From contig NZ_JAJTTE010000009.1 of the NCBI RefSeq assembly GCF_021343995.1, positions 1 to 64,000 of the forward strand: 64,000 bases of DNA. The letters run 5' to 3'. Position numbers and translations under genes: made by a program. Numbering within the stretch: the stretch's first letter is position 1; each line of letters starts with the position of its first letter. The notes under the pieces were generated by a model. That model was not told the DNA's origin. It saw only the letters and a list, made by a program, of their open reading frames with translations, and searched no databases. Source of the stretch: Pseudonocardia terrae. Its GTDB lineage: Bacteria > Actinomycetota > Actinomycetes > Mycobacteriales > Pseudonocardiaceae. Below, piece by piece: positions 17,066 through 26,107 of this stretch.

Positions 17066-18418
17066 ATGGACGTGACGCCTTCCCCACCGCCCGCCTCCAT
17101 CCGCCAGGTGGCCTTCGCGGGCTTCGTCGGCAGCATGGTCGAGTGGTACGACTTCTACATCTACGGCACGGCCTCGGCGCTCGTGCTGGGCAAGATCTTC
17201 TTCCCCGAGTTCAGCTCGACGGCCGGGACGCTGGCGGCCTTCGCGACGTTCGGGGCGGGCTTCTTCGCCCGGCCGCTCGGCGCGGTCGTCATCGGCCACT
17301 TCGGCGACCGGATCGGGCGGAAGTCCATGCTGGCGCTGACGCTGGTGCTCATGGGCGTCTCGACGGCCCTGATCGGGTTGCTCCCGCCCTTCTCCAGCAT
17401 CGGCATCTGGGCCTCGGTGCTGCTGGTGCTGTTGCGCCTCGTGCAGGGCTTCGCCGTCGGCGGTGAGTGGGGTGGCGCGGCGGTGATGGTGGTCGAGTAC
17501 GCCCCCGAGAGGAGACGGGGCTTCTACAGCGCGCTCCCGTCGTCGGGCAACGCGACGGGGCTGGTGCTCGCCAACGGGATCTTCGCACTGGTGTCGCTGC
17601 TGCCGCGCGACCAGTTCCTGTCGTGGGGATGGCGGCTGCCGTTCCTGGCGAGCCTCGTCCTGGTGGCCGTCGGGCTCTACGTGCGCATCCGGCTGGTCGA
17701 GACCCCCGAGTTCCGGCGCATGCAGAAGGCGGCGACCCGCGACCACATCCCCTTCCTCGAGATCCTGCGCCACCACAAGCGGCCGGCACTACTGGCAATG
17801 GGGATGGCAGCGGGCCTCTTCTCGCTGGCTTACGTCGCGATCACCTTCGTCGTCTCCTACGCCGGCGCGGACGGGAAGCTCAGCTCGACCCAGGTGCTCT
17901 TCGGGGTCACGGTCGCGGCCGCCTGCGCGACAGTCCTGTGGCCGCTCATCGGGCGATGGTCGGACCGGATCGGCCGGCGTCCCCTCTTCCTCGCCGGCGC
18001 GGCGCTCGCGGTCGTGTACGCATTCCCGTTCTTCTGGCTCGTCGACTCGGGCAACGTGGCGCTCACCTGGATCGCGATCGTCGTCGCCTACGCGGGTGTG
18101 GTCGGGCTCTACGCCGGCCCGATGGCGGCCTACTTCGCTGAGCTGTTCAGCACGGACGTCCGGTACACCGGAGCCTCCATCGGCTACCAGGGGTCGGCGC
18201 TCGTCGCCGGTGGCCTCACCCCCTTCATCGCGACGGCGCTCGCCGCGGCGACCGGCGGGTCGTCCTGGCTGATCTCGGTATACATCATGGCCGTCGCCGT
18301 GATCACGTTCGGCTGTGCGTGGGTGTGCAAGGAGACCTCGCACGCGCCACTGCAGGACTCCCGCCTCGATGCGGCGCGGGCGACCGGTACGGAAGGACAG
18401 GAGGCGGTACAGGCATGA
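17066..18418 (+). CDS. MFS metabolite:H+ symporter (MHS/ShiA-like)
   Basis: The 450-residue, roughly 12-helix permease is of the MHS subfamily, which includes ProP, ShiA and KgtP. The family starts with VEWYDFYIYGTAS (about 25-37), then GHFGDRIGRKSML, LRLVQGFAVGGEWGGAAVMVVEYAPERRRGFYS and GRWSDRIGRRPLF. Members carry carboxylates such as shikimate, dicarboxylates or aromatic acids. The position between a Rieske protein and an aldolase fits uptake of the acid these enzymes degrade. The stop overlaps the next gene (ATGA). Confidence 0.88.
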   Translation: MDVTPSPPPASIRQVAFAGFVGSMVEWYDFYIYGTASALVLGKIFFPEFSSTAGTLAAFATFGAGFFARPLGAVVIGHFGDRIGRKSMLALTLVLMGVSTALIGLLPPFSSIGIWASVLLVLLRLVQGFAVGGEWGGAAVMVVEYAPERRRGFYSALPSSGNATGLVLANGIFALVSLLPRDQFLSWGWRLPFLASLVLVAVGLYVRIRLVETPEFRRMQKAATRDHIPFLEILRHHKRPALLAMGMAAGLFSLAYVAITFVVSYAGADGKLSSTQVLFGVTVAAACATVLWPLIGRWSDRIGRRPLFLAGAALAVVYAFPFFWLVDSGNVALTWIAIVVAYAGVVGLYAGPMAAYFAELFSTDVRYTGASIGYQGSALVAGGLTPFIATALAAATGGSSWLISVYIMAVAVITFGCAWVCKETSHAPLQDSRLDAARATGTEGQEAVQA

Positions 18419-19179
18419 CGGGGACACCGACGGGGAACCGGATGCGGCGCGAGTGGACGCGCGGACCCGTACTCGGCGCCTGGTGCACCATCGGCAGCCC
18501 GGGCGCGGTCGAGCTGATGGCGGACTGCGGCTACGACTTCCTCATCCTGGACTGCCAACACGGCGAGTTCGGGGTGACCGAACTCGAGCCCATGCTGCGG
18601 GCGTTCGGCGGCACCGAGGTCACGCCCACCGTGCGGGTGCCGCACAACGACTACTTCGCGATCGGGCACGCACTCGACGCGGGCGCCCAGACGATCATCG
18701 TACCGATGGTGGAGACCCGGGAGCAGGCCGAACGGGCGGCACGGGCCGTGCGCTACCAGCCCGACGGCGCACGGAGCTGGGCGGTCACGCGGGCCGCACG
18801 TGCTCTCGGCTCCGATCCCGCCGCCGTCAACGAGCAGGTCGCCCTGCTTCTGATGATCGAGACCGCGACGGGCTTGGAGAACGCCGCCGAGATCGCCTCG
18901 GTCCCCGGCGTCGACGGGATCTTCGTCGGGCCGGCGGATCTGGCGCTCACGATGGGTCTGCAGCCGGGCGTCACGGCACCGGCGGCCGGGGTCGAGGACG
19001 CGCTCGACAAGATCGCGGGCATCTGCGCCGAGCACGGCATCGTCGCGGGGCTGGCCGGAGGTGCCGAGTACGCCCGCCACGGCTTCCGGGTGCTGACCGT
19101 CGGCAACGACCGCGCGCTGCTCGCGGCGGGCCGGGCGAAGGTCGACGAGGCGCGGGCCGCGGCGCCCTCGACGGGGTAG
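18415..19179 (+). CDS. HpcH/HpaI-family aldolase
   Basis: The 254-residue class II (metal-dependent) aldolase is of the HpcH/HpaI type, which splits 2-keto-4-hydroxy acids into pyruvate and an aldehyde. Landmarks are GAWCTIGSPGAVELMADCGYDFLILDCQHGEFG, RVPHNDYFAIGHALDAGAQTIIVPMVET, MIETATGLENAAEIASVPGVDGIFVGPADLA (metal Glu and Asp), and a C-terminal GLAGG. It is the last gene of the run, and the aldehyde it releases could feed the convergent aldehyde dehydrogenase at 19220. Confidence 0.88.
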   Translation: MTGTPTGNRMRREWTRGPVLGAWCTIGSPGAVELMADCGYDFLILDCQHGEFGVTELEPMLRAFGGTEVTPTVRVPHNDYFAIGHALDAGAQTIIVPMVETREQAERAARAVRYQPDGARSWAVTRAARALGSDPAAVNEQVALLLMIETATGLENAAEIASVPGVDGIFVGPADLALTMGLQPGVTAPAAGVEDALDKIAGICAEHGIVAGLAGGAEYARHGFRVLTVGNDRALLAAGRAKVDEARAAAPSTG

Positions 19180-19181
19180 CT

Positions 19182-19200
19182 GCCCCGCGGTCGCGGGGGC
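19182..19200. terminator. Hairpin between convergent genes
   Basis: CCCCGC/GCGGGG with a GGTC loop lies between the aldolase (plus) and the aldehyde dehydrogenase (minus). It has no T-tract, as is common in high-GC actinobacteria, and could serve both directions. Confidence 0.4.
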
Positions 19201-19219
19201 GAGGCCCGGGGCTCGAGGA

Positions 19220-20710
19220 TCACCGCCGGTCGCGGTCACGGACCGGGATCATGATCATCTTCACGTCGAGGTACTCCTCGATGCCCTGCCGGCCGCCCTC
19301 GCGACCGAAACCGGACTGCTTGACGCCGCCGAAGGGTGCGGCCGGGTTCGAGACCGCGCCGCCGTTGAGGCCGACCATGCCGACGTCGAGGGCCTCGGCG
19401 ACCGACAGCGCGCGATCGAGGTCGCGGGTGAAGACGTAGCCGGCCAGGCCCCAGACCGTGGCGTTGGCGAGGGCGACGACGTCGTCGTCGGTGTCGAAGA
19501 CCTGGATCGCCGCGACCGGTCCGAAGATCTCCTCCGAGACCAGGGCGCTGTCCGGGGCGACGCCGGCGAGGACGGTGGGCGGGTAGAAGTACCCCGAGCC
19601 GGACGGGATCGCGGCACCGCAGACGACCTCCGCCCCTCGCGCCACCGCGTCGTCGACGAGGCCGGCGACCTTGGCCCGGCTGCCGGCGTCGATCAGCGGG
19701 CCGACCTGGGTCGTGGGCGAGGTCCCGGGGCCGACGACGAGGGAGCCCATGCGTGCGCCGAGCCGTTCTGCGAACTCCGTCGCCACGGAGCGGTGGACGA
19801 AGAACCGGTTGGCGGCCACGCAGGCCTCGCCCATGTTGCGCATCTTCGCCTGCACCGCGCCGTCGACGGCGACGTCGAGGTCCGCGTCGTCGAAGACGAG
19901 GAACGGGGCGTTGCCACCGAGCTCCATCGACGTCCGGACGACGGCGTCGGACGCCTGTGCCAGGAGGAGCCGGCCGACGGCGGTGGAGCCGGTGAACGAC
20001 AGCTTCCGGACGTGGCCGCTGCGCAGCAGCGGCGCGACGACCTCCCCGGCGCGGCTGGTCGGGACGACGTTGACGGCCCCTGCCGGGAGGCCGGCCTCGG
20101 CGAGGATCTCGGCGAGCAGCAGGCTCGACAGCGGGGTCTGCGGCGCCGGCTTGAGGACGACCGTGCAGCCGGCGGCGAGGGCCGGGGCGATCTTGCGTGC
20201 GGCCATCGCCAGCGGGAAGTTCCAGGGCGTGACCAACAGGCAGGTACCAACCGGGCGGCGGGTCACGACGGTGCGCGCCGCCCCGTTGGGCGTCCGGCCG
20301 TACTCGCCGCCGATCCGCACCGCCTCCTCGGCGAACCACTCCAGGAAGCCGGCGGCATAGGCGACCTCGCCGCGGGCCTCGGCCAGCGGCTTGCCCATCT
20401 CCCGGGTCATCACCAGGGCGAGCTCCTCGGTCCTGGACACGACCAGGTCGTGGGCGCGGCGCAGGACCCGGCTGCGCTCGCGGGCCGGGGCGGCTGCCCA
20501 GGCCGGGCCCGCGGCGCGGGCGGCGTCGAGCGCCGCGACCCCGTCGGCGGGCGAGGCGTCGGCGACGTGGCACAGGACCTGCCCGGTGGCCGGGTCCTCG
20601 ACGGGCATCGTCGCCCCGTCCGACCCGGCGATCCAGCGCCCGCCGATGAAGAGCCGCGTCGGGACGTCCGTGGGCAGGCGGTCGGGTGCCGGGGCGTCGA
20701 TGGTGGTCAT
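19220..20710 (-). CDS. NAD(P)-dependent aldehyde dehydrogenase (succinate-semialdehyde type)
   Basis: The 496-residue enzyme has the full ALDH layout: TPWNFPLAMAARKIAPALAAGCTVVLKPA (cofactor), FTGSTAVGR, MELGGNAP (general base Glu), the catalytic cysteine in NMGEACVAANRFFV, EEIFGPVAAI and a C-terminal GGVKQSGFGREGG. The pattern GEACVAANR and the ending KQSGFGREGG...EYLDVK are typical of GabD-like succinate-semialdehyde dehydrogenases, but such enzymes have broad aldehyde ranges. It follows the lactonase gene on the minus strand and probably shares its promoter. Confidence 0.88.
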   Translation of the reverse strand: MTTIDAPAPDRLPTDVPTRLFIGGRWIAGSDGATMPVEDPATGQVLCHVADASPADGVAALDAARAAGPAWAAAPARERSRVLRRAHDLVVSRTEELALVMTREMGKPLAEARGEVAYAAGFLEWFAEEAVRIGGEYGRTPNGAARTVVTRRPVGTCLLVTPWNFPLAMAARKIAPALAAGCTVVLKPAPQTPLSSLLLAEILAEAGLPAGAVNVVPTSRAGEVVAPLLRSGHVRKLSFTGSTAVGRLLLAQASDAVVRTSMELGGNAPFLVFDDADLDVAVDGAVQAKMRNMGEACVAANRFFVHRSVATEFAERLGARMGSLVVGPGTSPTTQVGPLIDAGSRAKVAGLVDDAVARGAEVVCGAAIPSGSGYFYPPTVLAGVAPDSALVSEEIFGPVAAIQVFDTDDDVVALANATVWGLAGYVFTRDLDRALSVAEALDVGMVGLNGGAVSNPAAPFGGVKQSGFGREGGRQGIEEYLDVKMIMIPVRDRDRR

Positions 20711-20836
20711 CAGAGGGTTCTCCGTCGCAGCTGAGGGTGAGCGGCGCAGGGCGGCAGGGGTCGACGCCCGGCGCGCGCAGGCGGGTCGGCAGGAGGTCCG
20801 GGCGCGGGAACGGTCCGGGTGCCCGGCGGTCCGGTG

Positions 20837-21838
20837 TCAGGGCGACTGGGCGCCCGTGACGTTCAGGTAGATCGCGTAGAGCGACGACGTCGCGGTGATG
20901 TAGAGGCGGTTGCGCTTGGGTCCGCCGAAGGCGAGGTTCGCGGTGGCCTCGGGCACCCGGATCTTGCCGATGAGCTCGCCGTCCGGCGTGAAGCACTGCA
21001 CGCCGTCGCCGGCCCCGACCCACAGACGGCCGTCGGTGTCCGCGCGGAACCCGTCGGGGATGCCGGGCTCCACCTCCGCCAGGACGCCCCGGTCGGCGAG
21101 ACCGTTGTCCGCGTCCACCGCGAAGCGGCGGAGGTGCCGGGGCGCCGATGCGTCGGTGAGGAAGGCCGAGTCGGCCACGTAGAGGAGCGACTCGTCCGGG
21201 GAGAAGGCGAGCCCGTTCGGCATCACCACGTCGTCGGCGACCGCGGTGATCGTGCCGTCCGGGTCGATCCGGTAGACGTTGTTGGTGTCCTGCTCCTGCT
21301 CGGCCCTGTTCCCGACGTAGTCGGACATGATCCCGTAGCTGGGGTCAGTGAACCAGATGGTCCCGTCAGACTTGACCACGACGTCGTTGGGGGAGTTGAG
21401 CCGGCGGCCGCGGTACGAGTCGGCCAGGACGGTCGTGGAGCCGTCCGGCTCGGTCCGCACCACCCGTCGCGCCCCCTGCTCGCAGGTGACGAGGCGGCCC
21501 CGGCGGTCCCGGGTGTTCCCGTTGGCGTGCCCGGTCGACGCGCGGAGCACCGACACGGCGCCGGACTCCTCGTCGTAGCGCAGCAGCTTCTGGTTGGGGA
21601 TGTCGCTGAACACGAGGCACCGCAGGTCCGCGTAGTACGCCGGCCCCTCGGTCCAGCGGTGGCCGCCGGAGAGGCGCTCGAGCCAGGACACCGGGTCGAC
21701 GCACGCGCCGAACGCGGGGTCGAGGATCTCGTAGGTCGGTTCGGGGCCGATCACCGGGCCGAGCCCGCCACCGGGGGAATCGGGGGCCACGGGCCGGACC
21801 GTGCTGCCGGGGAGGGTCACTGCGGCTCCCAACGTCAC
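20837..21838 (-). CDS. SMP-30/gluconolactonase-family lactonase
   Basis: The 333-residue six-bladed beta-propeller belongs to the SMP-30 family: GHRWTEGPAYY (first metal Glu), FSDIPNQKLLRYD, NGNTRDRRGRLVTCEQGARRVVR, NSPNDVVVKSDGTIWFTDPSYGI (metal Asn), PNGLAFSPDESLLYVADS (metal Asn and Asp) and IPDGFRADTDGRLWVG. It hydrolyses sugar or aliphatic lactones in the cytoplasm. It diverges from the MBL-fold hydrolase at 21987 and shares its control region. Together the two could open lactones made by the dehydrogenases of this region. Confidence 0.85.
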   Translation of the reverse strand: MTLGAAVTLPGSTVRPVAPDSPGGGLGPVIGPEPTYEILDPAFGACVDPVSWLERLSGGHRWTEGPAYYADLRCLVFSDIPNQKLLRYDEESGAVSVLRASTGHANGNTRDRRGRLVTCEQGARRVVRTEPDGSTTVLADSYRGRRLNSPNDVVVKSDGTIWFTDPSYGIMSDYVGNRAEQEQDTNNVYRIDPDGTITAVADDVVMPNGLAFSPDESLLYVADSAFLTDASAPRHLRRFAVDADNGLADRGVLAEVEPGIPDGFRADTDGRLWVGAGDGVQCFTPDGELIGKIRVPEATANLAFGGPKRNRLYITATSSLYAIYLNVTGAQSP

Positions 21839-21841
21839 ACT

Positions 21842-21888
21842 GTCTGATTGTCAGACGAACCGTAGGATGCTCGACGTTCGGTCGTCAA
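21842..21888 (-). promoter_or_regulatory. Leftward promoter with GntR-type operator
   Basis: On the minus strand, TTGACG (21883-21888) and TACGGT (21859-21864) are 18 bp apart and lead to the lactonase gene. The perfect dyad GTCTGA-TTG-TCAGAC (21842-21856) covers the expected start point. A related copy lies at 21940. The form resembles FadR-subfamily GntR sites. Confidence 0.6.
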
Positions 21889-21902
21889 TCCTCACGAGCC
21901 TC

Positions 21903-21954
21903 TTGACATCCGGCCCGGCAGCGGCTTGAGTCCCGCGTTGTCGGATTGCCAGAC
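21903..21954 (+). promoter_or_regulatory. Rightward promoter with second GntR-type operator
   Basis: TTGACA (21903-21908) and a weaker TTGAGT (21926-21931), 17 bp apart, precede the MBL gene. GTCGGATTGCCAGAC (21940-21954) matches the dyad at 21842 in 12 of 15 bases and again lies at the expected start point. The FCD-type GntR gene at 33278, at the end of the operon controlled from here, is the natural candidate repressor. Confidence 0.55.
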
Positions 21955-21986
21955 GATCCGACATCACGGCGAGGTGAAGGTCTGCA

Positions 21987-22760
21987 ATGGACAACCAGGT
22001 GTACGCGGTGCGTTACGGAACGCGCAGCACGACGAAGTCGAAGGTCTATCTGAACCACTGGCTCTACGACGAGGCCGACGAGCCGGTGGACATGGACTAC
22101 TACTTCTGGGTCGTGCGTCGGGGCGATCGCTGCGTGCTCGTCGACACCGGCTTCTCCCGCTCGGGCGGGGACAAGCGGGCCCGCACGACGCTCGCCGATC
22201 CCGTGGACCTGCTGGCCCGCCTCGGCCTCGCGCCCGGCTCGGTGGACACCGTGGTCGTCAGCCACGCGCACTACGACCACATCGGGAACCTGTCGGTCTT
22301 CCCGGAGGCCCAGATCCTGATCGCCGAGCAGGAGTACGACTTCTGGACCTCGCCGATGGCGACGCGGCTGCAGTTCGCGACCTCCGTCGAGGCCGAGGAG
22401 CTCCGGTACCTCGAGAAGCTGCGCGGCGACGACCGGCTGACGATGGTCCACGGCGAGGGCGAGGTCGCCCCGGGCGTCTCGTTCGTCCAGGTCGGCGGGC
22501 ACACACCCGGCCAGCTCGTGGTGAACGTCGAGACAGCTGCCGGCACGGTCGTCCTGGCCTCGGACGCGGTGCACTACTACGAGGAGGTGGAGCGGGACCG
22601 CCCGTTCCACTCCGTCGCGGACCTCGCCGCGATGTACCGCGCCTTCGACAGGGTGGCCGAGCTCGCGCAGGCACCCCGCACCTCCGTCGTCGCCGGGCAC
22701 GACCCCCTGGTGCGGGAGCGTTTCACCGCCGTCGCCCCCGACATCGTCCAGATCCCCTGA
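21987..22760 (+). CDS. MBL-fold lactonase-like hydrolase
   Basis: The 257-residue metallo-beta-lactamase fold protein carries the zinc motif SHAHYDHIGN (HxHxDH, about 91-100), a later His in GGHTPGQL and Asp in ASDAVHYYEE, the layout of N-acyl-homoserine-lactone lactonases and related enzymes. The N-terminal segment with a conserved Tyr/Trp-rich YYFWVVRRG fits the same family. It is the first gene of a plus operon and is preceded by gaggtgaagg as Shine-Dalgarno. In this catabolic setting it more likely opens a lactone intermediate than quenches quorum signals. Confidence 0.82.
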   Translation: MDNQVYAVRYGTRSTTKSKVYLNHWLYDEADEPVDMDYYFWVVRRGDRCVLVDTGFSRSGGDKRARTTLADPVDLLARLGLAPGSVDTVVVSHAHYDHIGNLSVFPEAQILIAEQEYDFWTSPMATRLQFATSVEAEELRYLEKLRGDDRLTMVHGEGEVAPGVSFVQVGGHTPGQLVVNVETAAGTVVLASDAVHYYEEVERDRPFHSVADLAAMYRAFDRVAELAQAPRTSVVAGHDPLVRERFTAVAPDIVQIP

Positions 22761-22777
22761 CCTCCCGGAGTTCCCCT

Positions 22778-23608
22778 GTGACATCCGTCCATCAGGACCA
22801 GGTCGCCGTCGTCACCGGCGGGGCCCACGGCATCGGCCGCGCGACCTGCGAGCTGCTCGCCGCCGCGGGTGCGCACGTGGTGGTCGTCGACGTCGACGGC
22901 GGGGCCGCGGAGAAGCTCGCGGCCGAGCTACCGACCGAGTCGGTCGCCGTGGTCGGCGACGTGGCCGACGAGGCCACCGTCGACGCGTACATGTCCGCCG
23001 CCGTCGCCCGGTTCGGGCGGGTCGACCTGCACCACCTCAACGCCGGGATCGGCAGCTCGCTGGCGCCCTTCCCGGACCTCGACGTCGCCGACTTCGACCG
23101 GACGATGGCGGTGAACGTCCGGGGCATGTTCCTCGGTCTGCGGGCCGCGTTCCGCGACTACCGCCGCCGCGAGGCCACCGGCGCGGTCGTGCTGACCGCC
23201 TCGATCGCGAGCCTGCGCGGCAGCGCGGACCTGATCGCCTACCAGACCTCGAAGCACGCGGTGCTCGGTCTGCTGCACGGCGCCGCGGTCTACGGCGGTC
23301 CGCTGGGCATCCGGGTCAACGCCGTCGCGCCCGGCATCGTCCCCACCGAGCTCTTCGCCGCGAACGCCGACAAGCCGGGCGGCCGCGACGACATGCGGCA
23401 ACGCGCGTCGACGAGCCCGTTGCGCCGGGCCGGCACGCCCCAGGAGATCGCCTCGGTCGCCACCTTCCTGCTCGGCCCCGGGGCCGGGTACGTGACCGGC
23501 AGCTGTGTGAGCGCCGACGGCGGCTCGGCGGTGCTGTCGTCGGTCCGCCCCTCCGGCGGGGCCGGCGCCTGGGACCACGAGGCCGTCGACCGGCAGATGT
23601 ACGGCTGA
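22778..23608 (+). CDS. Short-chain dehydrogenase/reductase
   Basis: The 276-residue classical SDR has TGGAHGIGRA (cofactor), NAGIGS, catalytic Ser in TASIASL and the YQTSKHA catalytic Tyr-Lys. The Asp after the second strand (VVVDVDGG) favours NAD. GTG 22778 is chosen because it directly precedes the conserved start of the fold. The C-terminal 25 residues extend beyond most SDRs. It would oxidise or reduce an alcohol/ketone of the operon's pathway. Confidence 0.85.
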   Translation: MTSVHQDQVAVVTGGAHGIGRATCELLAAAGAHVVVVDVDGGAAEKLAAELPTESVAVVGDVADEATVDAYMSAAVARFGRVDLHHLNAGIGSSLAPFPDLDVADFDRTMAVNVRGMFLGLRAAFRDYRRREATGAVVLTASIASLRGSADLIAYQTSKHAVLGLLHGAAVYGGPLGIRVNAVAPGIVPTELFAANADKPGGRDDMRQRASTSPLRRAGTPQEIASVATFLLGPGAGYVTGSCVSADGGSAVLSSVRPSGGAGAWDHEAVDRQMYG

Positions 23609-23662
23609 CCCCGGGCCGAACCACCTCCCGAACCGCGACACCGAACCGACAGGAGCACGTCC

Positions 23663-24058
23663 ATGTCCGTCACCGAGTCCACCGACGACCTCTACGAACG
23701 GGGTCTCGGGATTCGGCGCGAGGTCCTCGGGTCGGCGCACGTCGACCGATCCCTCGGCAACGTCAGCGAGTTCGGCCGGCCGATCCAGGAGCTCGTCACC
23801 CGGTACTGCTGGGGCGAGATCTGGGACCGGCCCGGCGTCGAACGCAAGACGCGCAGCCTGCTGAACCTCGCGATCCTCACCGCGCTCAACCGCATGCACG
23901 AGCTGGGCGTCCACGTCCGCGGCGCGATCAACAACGGCTGCACGCAGGAGGAGATCCAGGAGGTCCTCATGCAGACCGCGATCTACTGCGGCGTTCCCGC
24001 CGCCCTCGAGTCCTTCCGTGTGGCCGAGCGCGTGCTGATGGAGATGGCGGATGAGTGA
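23663..24058 (+). CDS. Carboxymuconolactone decarboxylase-family protein (PcaC-like)
   Basis: The 131-residue helical protein resembles 4-carboxymuconolactone decarboxylase: YERGLGIRREVLG, FGRPIQELVTRYCWGEIWDRPG, RSLLNLAILTALNRMHELGVHVRGAINNGCTQEEIQEVL, and YCGVPAALESFRVA. PcaC removes CO2 from a lactone acid. Close relatives without that activity are common and are often annotated only as CMD proteins. It overlaps the next gene by 8 bases. Confidence 0.82.
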   Translation: MSVTESTDDLYERGLGIRREVLGSAHVDRSLGNVSEFGRPIQELVTRYCWGEIWDRPGVERKTRSLLNLAILTALNRMHELGVHVRGAINNGCTQEEIQEVLMQTAIYCGVPAALESFRVAERVLMEMADE

Positions 24059-24941
24059 GCAGCCGCGGGTCGCGTTCGTCGGCCTCGGCCGGATGGGCCT
24101 GCCCATGGCGGGCAACCTGGTGGCCGCCGGCTACCCGGTGACCGGCAGCGACCTGAGCGAGGCGGCCCGTTCGGCACTGACCGAGGCGGGCGGCGTCGCC
24201 GAGGCGGACCCGCTGCGCGCGGTCGACGGGGCGGACGTCGTGGTCCTCATGCTGCCCGACTCCCGGGTGGTCGACGTTCTCCTGTTCGACACCGGCGTCT
24301 TGGCGGCCCTGCCGGGCGGGACGCTGGTCGTGGACATGGGCTCGTCGGAGCCCGAGGCCACCCGCCGGATCGCCGAGCTGGCGGCCAAGAGCGGCGTCGC
24401 CTACGTGGACGCGCCGGTCTCCGGTGGCGTCTCCGGGGCGCGGGCCGGTTCGCTCACCATCGTCGCCGGCGGCGCGGACGCCGACGTCGCGCGGGCCCGC
24501 CCGCTGCTGGAGGTCCTGGGCTCGCGGGTGCTGCACGTGGGCCCCGCCGGCGCCGGGGACGCGGTGAAGGCGCTGAACAACCTGCTCTCGGCCACGCACC
24601 TGCTCGTGACGAGCGAGGCGATGCTCGTCGCCCGGAGGTTCGGGCTGGACGTCGGCCAGGTGCTCGACGCGATCAACACGAGCAGCGGCCGCAGCGGCTC
24701 CACCGAGAAGAAGTGGCCGGACTTCATCGTCCCGGAGACCTACGACTCCGGCTTCGGGCTGCGGCTGATGGTGAAGGACATGGGGATCGCGGTCGCGCTG
24801 GCCGAGTCGACCGGCGTGCCGTCCCCGCTCTCGCACGACGCGCTCGCGCTCTGGAAGCGCGCGGCCGACGACCTTCCCGAGAACGCCGACCACACCGAGA
24901 TCGCCCGCTGGCTGAGCGGGCAGAACAGTACTGACGAGTGA
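24051..24941 (+). CDS. 3-hydroxyisobutyrate dehydrogenase-family oxidoreductase 1
   Basis: The 296-residue beta-hydroxyacid dehydrogenase has GLGRMGLPMAGNL (NAD site), VDAPVSGGVSGARAGSLTIV (substrate loop), the catalytic lysine region GDAVKALNNLLSATHL and a C-terminal KDMGIAVALAE. Such enzymes oxidise 3-hydroxyisobutyrate, tartronate semialdehyde or related hydroxyacids. A paralogue sits at 31946 in the same operon. Confidence 0.87.
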   Translation: MSEQPRVAFVGLGRMGLPMAGNLVAAGYPVTGSDLSEAARSALTEAGGVAEADPLRAVDGADVVVLMLPDSRVVDVLLFDTGVLAALPGGTLVVDMGSSEPEATRRIAELAAKSGVAYVDAPVSGGVSGARAGSLTIVAGGADADVARARPLLEVLGSRVLHVGPAGAGDAVKALNNLLSATHLLVTSEAMLVARRFGLDVGQVLDAINTSSGRSGSTEKKWPDFIVPETYDSGFGLRLMVKDMGIAVALAESTGVPSPLSHDALALWKRAADDLPENADHTEIARWLSGQNSTDE

Positions 24942-24954
24942 GGACGAGGACGTC

Positions 24955-26076
24955 ATGAAGACACGCGGTGCGATCATCCGGAAGGCGCCCGGCACCTACG
25001 AGACCGTCGACCTCGAGTTCGACGACCCGCGCCAGGGCGAGATCCGGGTGCGGATGGTGGCCACGGGCATGTGCCACTCCGACGACCACTTCGCCACCGG
25101 CGACATGGTCCCGGCCGTGTACCCCTGGCTCGGTGGCCACGAGGGCGGCGGTGTCGTCGAGGCCGTCGGCCCGCACACCCCCGGCTGGGAGGTCGGCGAC
25201 CACATCGTCACCTCGTTCCTGCCCTCGTGCGGGCAGTGCCGCTGGTGTGCCGCGGGCATGCAGAACCTCTGCGACCTCGGGGCGACCCTCCTGATGGGTG
25301 GGCGCTTCGACGATCTCGGGAGCTACCGCGTGCACCTGGACGACGGCTCGCCCGTCGGCCAGATGTGCGGGCTGGGCACCTTCGCCGAACGCACCGTGAT
25401 CAGCACCCAGTCCGCGGTCAAGGTGCCGAAGGACCTGCCGCTGGAGAAGATCTGCCTGCTCGGTTGCGCGGTGGGCACCGGTTGGGGCTCCTCGGTCAAC
25501 GCCGGCCAGGTCGGCGCGGGCGACGTCGTGATGGTGATGGGCGTCGGCGGTGTCGGCATGAACGCGGTGCAGGGCGCCCGCCACGCCGGGGCGGACCACG
25601 TCATCGGCGTGGATCCGGTGGAGTTCAAGCGGGAGAAGGCCCTCGAGCTCGGCGCCACCCGCGCGTTCGCCGACGTCGACGAGGCCATCGAGTACGGCCG
25701 CAGCCTCACCAACGGGCAGGGCTGCGACGTCGCGGTCGTCACGGTCGGCCGCACCACCGGCGAGCACATCGCGAAGGGCTTCGCCGCCATCCGCAAGGCC
25801 GGCGTCCTCGTGTGCACCGGGATCGGCGACATGACCGAGGTCGGCATCCCGGCGCCGATCACCGAGCTGGTGACCTACCAGAAGCGGATCCAGGGCACGC
25901 ACTTCGGCTCGTGCAGCCCGAAGGGCGACATCCCGCGCCAGATCCAGATGTACCGGGACGGCCGGCTGAAGCTCGACGAGCTGATCACCAAGGAGTACTC
26001 GCTCGACCAGGTCGCCTCGGCCTACGAGGACATGCACAACGGGACGATCATCCGCGGCGTCGTCCGCTTCGACTAG
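24955..26076 (+). CDS. NDMA-dependent-type zinc alcohol dehydrogenase
   Basis: The 373-residue medium-chain dehydrogenase has catalytic zinc ligands in GMCHSDDHF and GGHEGGG, four structural-zinc cysteines in CGQCRWCAAGMQNLC, Rossmann GVGGVGMNAVQGARHAGA and a GSCSPKGDIPRQIQMY segment. The block LGATLLMGGRFDDLGSYRVHLD is typical of the actinobacterial NDMA-dependent group, whose nicotinamide is held tightly and is thought to be recycled through mycofactocin. The mycofactocin genes are not in this window. Confidence 0.82.
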   Translation: MKTRGAIIRKAPGTYETVDLEFDDPRQGEIRVRMVATGMCHSDDHFATGDMVPAVYPWLGGHEGGGVVEAVGPHTPGWEVGDHIVTSFLPSCGQCRWCAAGMQNLCDLGATLLMGGRFDDLGSYRVHLDDGSPVGQMCGLGTFAERTVISTQSAVKVPKDLPLEKICLLGCAVGTGWGSSVNAGQVGAGDVVMVMGVGGVGMNAVQGARHAGADHVIGVDPVEFKREKALELGATRAFADVDEAIEYGRSLTNGQGCDVAVVTVGRTTGEHIAKGFAAIRKAGVLVCTGIGDMTEVGIPAPITELVTYQKRIQGTHFGSCSPKGDIPRQIQMYRDGRLKLDELITKEYSLDQVASAYEDMHNGTIIRGVVRFD

Positions 26077-26107
26077 GTCCGATCCACCCCACCAAGGAGG
26101 TTGGGCT

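Noticed and set aside
21987..22760. Quorum-quenching lactonase as the main role
   Set aside because: The zinc motif fits, but the gene lies in a sugar/lactone catabolic operon and no acyl-homoserine-lactone synthase is near.
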